DNA of 12,009 nt from Dehalococcoidia bacterium SM23_28_2 (lineage in GTDB: Bacteria > Chloroflexota > Dehalococcoidia > SM23-28-2). This document shows, one piece after another, positions 7,111-12,009 of the stretch. The notes below the pieces were generated by a model, which saw only the letters and a list, made by a program, of their open reading frames with translations, was not told where the DNA came from and did no database searches. A program made the translations under genes and the position numbers. Location of the stretch: positions 1 to 12,009 of the forward strand of contig LJUA01000039.1 in assembly GCA_001303545.1 (NCBI GenBank), read 5' to 3'. The stretch's first letter is position 1. Each line of letters starts with the position of its first letter.

Positions 7111-7488
7111 ATGCCCCTTTACGAATACTACTGCCAGCGCTGCAACAGTGTGTTCGAGGCGCTGCGGCCCATCGAGGAGGCTGCCCTTCCTGTGCCCTGT
7201 CCGGCCTGCGGCCGTCAGGCGCAGCGTATGATGTCCTCCTTCATGGCCCTCACCTATCGCGATGGCTATGCCCGACGCATCCCTGACAAGGGTACCTACT
7301 GGCATCTGGGGAAGGAAGTGAAGGCCCGGCCCAAGCGGATGCGCCACCACGAGCATCCCGAGCTGGCCGAGCCCAGGCCTGTGAAGCGGCCGGCGAAGGG
7401 CGAGAGAGCGGAGCAAAAAGAGCGGGCGGTGGAGGAAGGCGAGGAGAGAAACTACCGCAAGAAGTGGAGCGCAAGGGGGCGCAGCTAG
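7111..7488 (+). CDS. FmdB-family zinc-ribbon protein with long charged tail
   Basis: Encodes 125 residues. The N terminus MPLYEYYCQRCNSVFEAL with a second cysteine pair (Cys8, Cys11, Cys30, Cys33) is the FmdB/CxxC_CxxC putative regulatory zinc ribbon. Residues about 70-125 are a low-complexity tail rich in Arg, Lys and Glu, likely disordered and possibly nucleic-acid binding (inference). Start ATG 7111 is chosen because the ribbon begins exactly there and AGAAGG (7095-7100) precedes it by ten bases; the frame is open much further upstream (to 6850), but that part overlaps recO and is not family-like. It is 14 bp after recO, so probably the last gene of the dnaX unit. The family takes its name from a gene near formamidase, but its molecular function is not known and no enzyme is implied here. 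Confidence 0.85.
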   Translation: MPLYEYYCQRCNSVFEALRPIEEAALPVPCPACGRQAQRMMSSFMALTYRDGYARRIPDKGTYWHLGKEVKARPKRMRHHEHPELAEPRPVKRPAKGERAEQKERAVEEGEERNYRKKWSARGRS

Positions 7489-7512
7489 CCCATCGAGGTT
7501 TAGCTGCAGCTA
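7481..7512. terminator. Weak bidirectional terminator candidate at convergent gene ends
   Basis: The fmdB-type gene and the polyprenyl synthase gene end facing each other 31 bp apart. Here lies a perfect 12-bp palindrome TAGCTGCAGCTA (7501-7512). Its left half can also pair with GCAGCTA at 7481-7487, which overlaps the stop codon of the upstream gene. There is no T-tract on either side, so intrinsic termination is uncertain. Confidence 0.25.
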
Positions 7513-7519
7513 CGTTGGT

Positions 7520-8485
7520 TTAGCTTCGGCGCTCCAGGACGTAGGTCACGATGTCCCGCAGAATACGGCGGGCAGCGTTCCTCGGCAGGGTGGTCAGCGC
7601 CTGCTCGGCTTCGCTGGCGAAGCTCTTCGCCATCTGGTACGACTCTTGGGGAATATCCGACTGGCGGATCATCTCCACTGCCTGGGCGAGATACTCGTCG
7701 CGTCGGCGGCGGGCGAACAGCTTTCGTATGGGGTTGTTCTTGGGGTAGCGCTCGAGCAGGAGCAGCGATGGTAGGGTCAGGGTGCCCTGGATAAGATCGC
7801 TGCCCACCGGCTTGCCCATCTCCTCCTCGTCGCCCACGAAGTCGAGGATGTCGTCGACGATCTGGAAGGCCATGCCCAGGTTATGGCCGTAGTCCCTGAG
7901 AGCTGCCACTCGACTCTTGGCGGCTTCGCCCAGGAGGGCGCCGCCCTGGCAGGCAGTGGCGAACAGGGAGGCCGTCTTGCCGCCGATCCGCTGGAGGTAC
8001 TCGCGCACCGTCTGGCGGGTGTCATAGGCGGTCATGTCCTGGCCGATCTCGCCCCTGGCGATGGTCATGACCGTTTGGCTGAACAGCCGGACAACGTCGA
8101 TGTTGCCGGTGCTGGCGACGAAATCGGCGGCGTGGGCGAACATGTAGTCGCCCAGCATCACGGTCGTGGTGTTCCGGAGTACGCTGTTGGCCGTCGGGCG
8201 GCCACGACGGGTGGTGGAGTTGTCGATGACGTCGTCGTGCACCAGGGTAGCTGTGTGCAGCAGCTCGATGGCGGCGGCCAGATAGATCAGAAGGTTGGGC
8301 CTGTACCGCCCGAACTTGCCGGCCAGCAGGGAAAGAGCCGGACGCAGTCGCTTGCCTCTGGCGGCTAGCACCAGGTCCAGCATCTCGGCCATAGGCTCAT
8401 AGTCCAGGTCTCTCAGGGCGTCGATAGCTCTGTCGACCAGGTCCAGGTCTTGCTGAACGGGGCCGTAGAGGGTATCCGGCTTCAC
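7520..8485 (-). CDS. Polyprenyl diphosphate synthase, long-chain trans type
   Basis: Encodes a 321-residue trans-isoprenyl diphosphate synthase, which condenses isopentenyl diphosphate units onto an allylic primer. Seen: GKRLRP (44-49) for substrate binding; first Asp-rich motif HDDVID (Asp84, Asp85, Asp88); RRGRPT (93-98); GGKTASL (168-174); second Asp-rich motif DDILD (211-215); and GKPVGSDL (225-232). The residue five before the first Asp-rich motif is Ala79, in HTATLVHDD, a pattern of medium/long-chain (C30 or longer) synthases rather than geranylgeranyl-type ones; exact chain length cannot be read. A role in the menaquinone side chain is plausible given the nuo genes in this window. The GTG start (8485) overlaps the tatD stop as GTGA, with GGAGGAG (8503-8497) upstream. 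The frame runs open to 8866 inside tatD, but that extension is not family-like. Confidence 0.93.
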   Translation of the reverse strand: MKPDTLYGPVQQDLDLVDRAIDALRDLDYEPMAEMLDLVLAARGKRLRPALSLLAGKFGRYRPNLLIYLAAAIELLHTATLVHDDVIDNSTTRRGRPTANSVLRNTTTVMLGDYMFAHAADFVASTGNIDVVRLFSQTVMTIARGEIGQDMTAYDTRQTVREYLQRIGGKTASLFATACQGGALLGEAAKSRVAALRDYGHNLGMAFQIVDDILDFVGDEEEMGKPVGSDLIQGTLTLPSLLLLERYPKNNPIRKLFARRRRDEYLAQAVEMIRQSDIPQESYQMAKSFASEAEQALTTLPRNAARRILRDIVTYVLERRS

Positions 8486-9321
8486 GGCGTCTCTTTCTCC
8501 TCCGCCGGCGCGGAGTCGACGGCCTGGGCGATGCCGTAGACAGCGGCGGCGTTGGCACTGGTCTGTTCTGCCACCTCTTGAACGGTCTGGGCTCGTATTT
8601 CGGCTATCTTGCCTACCGTCTCCACCAGGAAGGAGGGCTCGTTGCGCTGCCCTCGCATCGACTGGGGCGTCAGATAGGGGGCGTCCGTTTCCACCAGCAG
8701 GCGCTCCAGGGGGAGGCCGGCCACCACCGATGTCAGGCGGCGGGCGTTGGGATAGGTGACGCTGCCTGGTATAGAGATGAGGAAGCCCAGCTGGATGTAG
8801 CGCAGGGCCAGGGCCAGGTCGCCGCCGAAGCAATGGACGACCCCCAGGGGCCGATCCTGGGGCCATTGACTCTTAACCTGTGCTGCCCAGCCGGAGATGA
8901 TGGCGAAAGTCTCCTTCTCGGCGGAGCGGGAGTGGATGACCACTGGCAGTTGCCGCTCAGCGGCGATGTCCAGCATCTGCTGGAAGACGGCTCGCTGTGC
9001 CTCCGGCGGCGAGAGGTTGCGGTAGAAGTCCAGGCCGGTCTCTCCTATGGCCACCGTCTTGGGCGATTCGGCCAGACGGCTCAGGGCCAGGCGCGCCTCG
9101 TCATCGAATTGAGCCGCCTGGTGGGGATGCCAGCCCGCCGTGGCGAAGACGTTCGGATGGCCCTCGGCCAGGGCGAGGGCCTGCCGGCTGGAGTCCGCAT
9201 CTATCCCGACGATGACAATGGCCGATAGACCGGCCTGCCAGGCTCGTTCCAGAACTTGAGCGCGGTCATCCTGAAACTGGGAGAACTGGAGATGACAGTG
9301 GGAATCGATGAGCATATTCAT
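8482..9321 (-). CDS. tatD: TatD-family metal-dependent deoxyribonuclease
   Basis: Encodes a 279-residue TIM-barrel hydrolase of the TatD/YcfH family, cytoplasmic metal-dependent 3'-5' exonucleases linked to DNA repair and turnover. Metal ligands expected for the family are all seen: His8 and His10 in DSHCHL, Glu94 in GETGLD, His130 in VVIHSR, His163 in VVHCFGG and Asp213 in ETDAPYL. GWHPH (63-67) is also typical. A tail of about 15 residues makes it slightly longer than usual. The first ATG (9321) overlaps the metG stop as ATGA. A second ATG (9315) gives the more typical MLIDSHCHL start and has GGGG at a better distance (8 bases), so the true start may be there. Sitting after metG is a common arrangement in bacteria, and the coupling implies a shared message. 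Confidence 0.95.
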   Translation of the reverse strand: MNMLIDSHCHLQFSQFQDDRAQVLERAWQAGLSAIVIVGIDADSSRQALALAEGHPNVFATAGWHPHQAAQFDDEARLALSRLAESPKTVAIGETGLDFYRNLSPPEAQRAVFQQMLDIAAERQLPVVIHSRSAEKETFAIISGWAAQVKSQWPQDRPLGVVHCFGGDLALALRYIQLGFLISIPGSVTYPNARRLTSVVAGLPLERLLVETDAPYLTPQSMRGQRNEPSFLVETVGKIAEIRAQTVQEVAEQTSANAAAVYGIAQAVDSAPAEEKETP

Positions 9322-10982
9322 TGCCCCAGGCGGGCCTCTTCTTCCTCCACGATCTGTGGCTCCAGCTTCTTGAACAGAGGCTCCGGCTGGGCGATGGGCT
9401 GGCCGGGCGGTGGTAGCGCAAACTGCCAGCCGCTATCCTCGATTGCCCCATCGTAGCCCAGGTAGCCGTGCAGCCGCTGGCAGGTGAAAGGCATGTAGGG
9501 GTAGAAAGCGGTCTTCAGGCTGTTGATGGCGCCGATGGCTGCATAGAGAGCAGTGGCCGCCTTCCCACGGTCATCGCGGATGATCTTCCAGGGCGATTTC
9601 TCTTCCAGGTAGCGGTTGGCCTCTTGGGCCATGGCCATGGCTGCGCCGATGCCTGCGCGGAAGTGGCAGAGGCCGATCTCTTCCCCCACCTGGGCCATGC
9701 TCTCCTCGGCGCGCTCCAGCAGGCGGCGGTCGGCCTGATCGAGCTCGCCGGGCTGGGGAACGGCGCCATCGAAGTTGCGGTAGGTGAAGGTGAGCACGCG
9801 ATGCGCCAGGTTGCCCCAGGTAGCCACCAGTTCATCGTTGTTGCGGCGAACGAAGTCCGCCCAGGTGAAGTCGGTGTCCGACGTCTCGGGCATGGTCGCC
9901 GATAGGCAGTAGCGCAGGGGGTCGGGATCGTAGCGCGAGAGGTAGTCGGGCAGCCAGACGGCCCAGCCGCGGCTGGTGGATACCTTGCTGCCGCGCATGG
10001 TCAGGTACTGACTGGCGGGGACGTCGTAGGGCAGGTTGAGGCCGCCGTAGCCCATGAGCATCGATGGCCAGATAATGGTATGGAAGGGGATGTTGTCCTT
10101 GCCCAGGAAGTAGTAGCCCCTGCACTCCGGGTCTTCCCAGAACTCTCGCCAGGCCTCCGGGTCGCCGCTCTTCTGGGCCCACTCCTTGGCCGCCGACAGG
10201 TAGCCGATGACCGCCTCGAACCAGACGTAGATGCGCTTGTTCTCGTAGCCCTCGAGAGGAATGGCTACGCCCCACTCGATGTCGCGGGTGACCGCTCGAT
10301 CCTGAAGGCCTTCGTTGAGCAGGCCGAGCGTCCAGTTGAGCACGGCCTTGCGCCAATGGGCCTTGTCGTTCAGCCACTCTTTAAGGCGCTCGTTGAAGGC
10401 GCTCAGGCGGAGGAAGAAGTGCTCCGATTGGCGGATCTCCGGCGTGGTTCCGCAGAAGCGGCAGCGCATCCCCAGAAGCTCGGTAGCGTTGAGCGTCTTG
10501 CCGCACTGCTCGCACTGGTCGCCGCGAGCGCCGTCGTAGCCGCAGTGAGGACAGGTTCCTTCCACGTAGCGATCGGGCAGGAAACGGCGATCGTTGGGGC
10601 AGTAGGGCAGGGGCATACTCTCCTTATAGATATGGCTCTTGTTCAGGAGGGTCAGGAAGATATCCTGAGTGACGCGGGTGTGGTTCTCGGTGCCGGTGGT
10701 CGTGTACAGGTCGAAGGTTATGCCCAGGCGCTGCCAGCAGTCGAGGAACTCCTGGTGAAACTGGGAGGCCACTTCCTGGGGCGATCGCCCCTCTTGTTCG
10801 GCGCGGACGGTGATAGGGGTGCCGTGCTGGTCGCTGCCGGAGACCATGAGAACACGGTTGCCCTTGATGCGGTGGTATCGGGCGAGGATGTCGGCCGGAA
10901 GCTGAGAGCTGACGATCTGTCCCAGATGCAGAGAGCCGTTGGCATACGGCCAAGCTATACCGATGAAGATCTTCTCAGCCAA
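9318..10982 (-). CDS. metG: Methionyl-tRNA synthetase
   Basis: Encodes a 554-residue class I synthetase that charges tRNA-Met. Seen: the HIGH-type motif HLGQ (19-22) in WPYANGSLHLGQ; the connective domain with zinc knuckle Cys144/147/157/160; a second pair Cys174/177 with Cys128 but Asp131 where a fourth Cys would be expected in two-zinc forms; KVSTS (333-337), a variant of KMSKS; and Pro464-Trp465 in the anticodon-binding helical domain. It lacks the C-terminal EMAP/Trbp111-like domain of longer bacterial enzymes, a known short form. Start TTG 10982 is the only in-frame option, because a TAG lies upstream and the protein must begin just before the Rossmann strand. AAGGAGG (10993-10987) sits only four bases before it. 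The closer ATG (10986) is out of frame and meets a stop after three codons. First gene of a metG-tatD-polyprenyl synthase unit. Confidence 0.97.
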   Translation of the reverse strand: MAEKIFIGIAWPYANGSLHLGQIVSSQLPADILARYHRIKGNRVLMVSGSDQHGTPITVRAEQEGRSPQEVASQFHQEFLDCWQRLGITFDLYTTTGTENHTRVTQDIFLTLLNKSHIYKESMPLPYCPNDRRFLPDRYVEGTCPHCGYDGARGDQCEQCGKTLNATELLGMRCRFCGTTPEIRQSEHFFLRLSAFNERLKEWLNDKAHWRKAVLNWTLGLLNEGLQDRAVTRDIEWGVAIPLEGYENKRIYVWFEAVIGYLSAAKEWAQKSGDPEAWREFWEDPECRGYYFLGKDNIPFHTIIWPSMLMGYGGLNLPYDVPASQYLTMRGSKVSTSRGWAVWLPDYLSRYDPDPLRYCLSATMPETSDTDFTWADFVRRNNDELVATWGNLAHRVLTFTYRNFDGAVPQPGELDQADRRLLERAEESMAQVGEEIGLCHFRAGIGAAMAMAQEANRYLEEKSPWKIIRDDRGKAATALYAAIGAINSLKTAFYPYMPFTCQRLHGYLGYDGAIEDSGWQFALPPPGQPIAQPEPLFKKLEPQIVEEEEARLGQ

Positions 10983-10986
10983 GCAT

Positions 10987-11008
10987 CCTCCTTCCGCCTA
11001 TCGGCGGA
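10987..11008 (-). promoter_or_regulatory. metG ribosome binding site with adjoining hairpin
   Basis: Read on the minus strand, TCCGCC (11008-11003), a 4-base loop GATA, and GGCGGA (10998-10993) form a perfect 6-bp stem. Its last base is the first base of the strong Shine-Dalgarno sequence AAGGAGG (10993-10987), followed after four bases by the TTG start. The hairpin leaves the Shine-Dalgarno sequence almost fully single-stranded, so it could expose the site, or block it in combination with a bound factor. Confidence 0.5.
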
Positions 11009-11016
11009 CAACCGCG

Positions 11017-11029
11017 ATTGCGCCGCAAT
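11017..11029. promoter_or_regulatory. Operator-like palindrome at the metG promoter
   Basis: ATTGCG, one central C, then CGCAAT: perfect 6-bp arms. The palindrome touches the proposed -10 box (11033-11028) and covers the predicted start site of metG, a placement typical of repressor sites. No matching regulator can be named from the sequence. Confidence 0.35.
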
Positions 11030-11056
11030 TTTAGCATAGCTGGGGGTCAGTGCCCA
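11028..11056 (-). promoter_or_regulatory. Probable sigma70-type promoter for metG-tatD-polyprenyl synthase
   Basis: On the minus strand TGGGCA (11056-11051, 4/6 to the -35 consensus), a 17-bp spacer, then TAAAAT (11033-11028, 5/6 to the -10 consensus). A start near 11021 gives a leader of about 38 bases. It lies in the only gap between rsmI and metG. A 5-bp inverted repeat (CTGGG 11040-11044 / CCCAG 11053-11057) overlaps it but has no U-tract to make a good rsmI terminator. Confidence 0.45.
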
Positions 11057-11064
11057 GGCTCTCA

Positions 11065-11889
11065 CTATAGCTGGAGCCAGAGGCGGTACACCTGTCGTCG
11101 TGGCAGGCCGAGCCGCTGGGCTACCTGGGTCACCGCCTGGCGGGGAGCCACGCCCTGCTCGCGTAGCTGCCGGAGCTCTGCCAGGACATCCTCGGTGGGC
11201 GCGGCGGCCTCGGTGGCCTCGGCGGGCTGGGGTGCTCCTGCCACTACCAGGGTGAACTCGCCTCGAGGCTCCGGGAAGTGGGCGATGGCCTCGCTGATGC
11301 GGCCGCGGAAGACCTCCTCGTGCAGCTTGGTGAGTTCGCGACAGACAGCGATCCGACGGTCGCCGAGGACGGCCAGGAGGTCGGATAGGGCGGCCTGCAG
11401 GCGGTGGGGCGATTCGAAGGCGACGATGGTCTGAGGCTGGGCGACCAACGCAGAGAGGAGTCGATGGCGCTCACCGCGCCGTCGCGGCAGGAAGCCGACG
11501 TAGGTGAACTGGCGGGTGGGCAGGCCGGAGACGGCCAGGGCGGCCACCACCGCCGAGGGGCCGGGCACCGGGACCACTGGTACGCCGGCCTCCGCGGCTG
11601 CTGCCACCAGGTCGTAGCCTGGGTCGCTTACCGCCGGCATCCCTGACTCGGAGACCAAGGCCACGTCAGCCTCTCGGAGGGCTTTCAGAATGTGGGGGAT
11701 CTTGATTGCCTTGTTGTGCTCATGGTAGCTGGTCAGACGGGCCTTAATCTCATAGTGGCTGAGGAGCTTGCGCGTGGTGCGGGTGTCCTCGGCGGCGATG
11801 AGAGAGACCTCTCGCAGGACACGCAGGGCTCGCAGGGTGATGTCCTCGAGATTGCCTATGGGCGTGGCCACCAGGTACAGAGTAGACAC
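11065..11889 (-). CDS. rsmI: 16S rRNA (cytidine(1402)-2'-O)-methyltransferase RsmI
   Basis: Encodes a 274-residue SAM-dependent enzyme of the tetrapyrrole-methylase fold that 2'-O-methylates C1402 of 16S rRNA, in the ribosomal P site. Seen: LVATPIGNLEDIT (6-18), AEDTR (33-37), SESGMPAVSDPG (80-91, a variant of the usual SDAGTPGISDPG), VPGPSA (108-113), VGFLPRR (131-137), ESPHR (159-163), RELTKLHEE (184-192) and GEFTLV (210-215). The C terminus (about 235-274) forms the usual small helical, HTH-like region. Start GTG 11889 is set by the family N terminus; GAGGAA (11899-11894) precedes it by four bases. The gene ends in tandem stops TAG-TGA (11067-11062). It lies 82 bp before metG, which seems to have its own promoter. 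No convincing promoter for rsmI itself is visible in the upstream 120 bases. Confidence 0.96.
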   Translation of the reverse strand: MSTLYLVATPIGNLEDITLRALRVLREVSLIAAEDTRTTRKLLSHYEIKARLTSYHEHNKAIKIPHILKALREADVALVSESGMPAVSDPGYDLVAAAAEAGVPVVPVPGPSAVVAALAVSGLPTRQFTYVGFLPRRRGERHRLLSALVAQPQTIVAFESPHRLQAALSDLLAVLGDRRIAVCRELTKLHEEVFRGRISEAIAHFPEPRGEFTLVVAGAPQPAEATEAAAPTEDVLAELRQLREQGVAPRQAVTQVAQRLGLPRRQVYRLWLQL

Positions 11890-12009
11890 AGCGTTCCTCG
11901 GATAGTAGCTAACCTTAACAACTAAACCTAAGACTTACCTGCTTACTTCTTTTTACAATTTTGACCCTTTTGGGCACGATTTCTTATTGACTGGGCCCAG
12001 GGCCTCTGG
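11890..12009. other. AT-rich non-coding region upstream of rsmI with imperfect direct repeats
   Basis: No gene is recognisable here. The stretch 11900-11990 is clearly AT-rich against the GC-rich genes. On the plus strand it shows related short motifs CTAACCTT (11909), CTAAACCT (11922) and CTTACCTG (11934), spaced 12-13 bp, plus CTTACTT at 11942. A 10-bp palindrome CTGGGCCCAG lies at 11991-12000. On the plus strand a TTGACT (11987-11992) could be a -35 box, but its -10 would fall outside the window. Confidence 0.4.

Noticed and set aside
8486..8866. N-terminal extension of the polyprenyl synthase frame
   Set aside because: Overlaps tatD, is Arg/Pro/Gly-rich and unlike the family. The GTG at 8485 overlapping the tatD stop gives the expected length.
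8578..9228. 216-residue plus-strand open frame opposite tatD
   Set aside because: Antisense to a gene with every catalytic ligand present; no ribosome site or motif of its own.
10080..11039. 319-residue plus-strand open frame opposite metG
   Set aside because: Lies entirely opposite metG and its leader and has no family features; a frame left open by GC-biased codon use.
10983..11064. T-box riboswitch upstream of metG
   Set aside because: The gap is only 82 bp, far too short for a T-box leader, and has neither the conserved T-box sequence nor an antiterminator/terminator pair.
1..12009. Mobile elements, CRISPR arrays, tRNA or rRNA genes, prophage or defence genes
   Set aside because: Coding density is very high with housekeeping genes throughout, and no gap is longer than about 120 bases. 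No regular spaced repeats, transposase or integrase motifs, or cloverleaf-like sequences were seen.

Overview
This window is ordinary, densely packed chromosome from a GC-rich bacterium. It carries no mobile element, CRISPR array, RNA gene or phage feature that I can recognise. Proton-pumping complex I, a long-chain polyprenyl diphosphate synthase, frequent GTG/TTG starts and short clustered repair genes would fit a Chloroflexota (Dehalococcoidia-like) genome. That assignment is an inference from gene content and general sequence feel, not from a marker gene.

Plus-strand block (1-7488): the tail of nuoL, then nuoM and nuoN, encodes the antiporter-like membrane subunits of NADH-quinone oxidoreductase. 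After a 48-bp gap comes ybeY (rRNA maturation endonuclease), which may be transcribed without a leader. A perfect-consensus sigma70-type promoter (TTGACA, 16-bp spacer, TATAAT) then opens a DNA replication and repair unit: dnaX, ybaB, recR, recO and a small FmdB-type zinc-ribbon gene. These genes overlap or lie 6-19 bp apart, as expected of one operon. DnaX loads the sliding clamp. YbaB/EbfC binds DNA. RecR and RecO act together in loading RecA at gaps.

Minus-strand block (11889-7520): rsmI (16S rRNA 2'-O-methyltransferase) comes first. An 82-bp gap follows, holding a plausible promoter, an operator-like palindrome and a hairpin beside a strong Shine-Dalgarno sequence. Then come metG, tatD and a polyprenyl diphosphate synthase gene, joined by 4-bp ATGA and GTGA overlaps, so almost certainly translationally coupled. 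The synthase probably makes the isoprenoid tail of the quinone that complex I reduces. The two blocks converge at 7489-7519 around a small palindrome.

The last 120 bases (11890-12009) are an AT-rich non-coding stretch upstream of rsmI with imperfect direct repeats. I found no convincing undescribed system. The observations worth following up are regulatory: the ybeY and dnaX promoters, the metG leader, and the rsmI upstream region.
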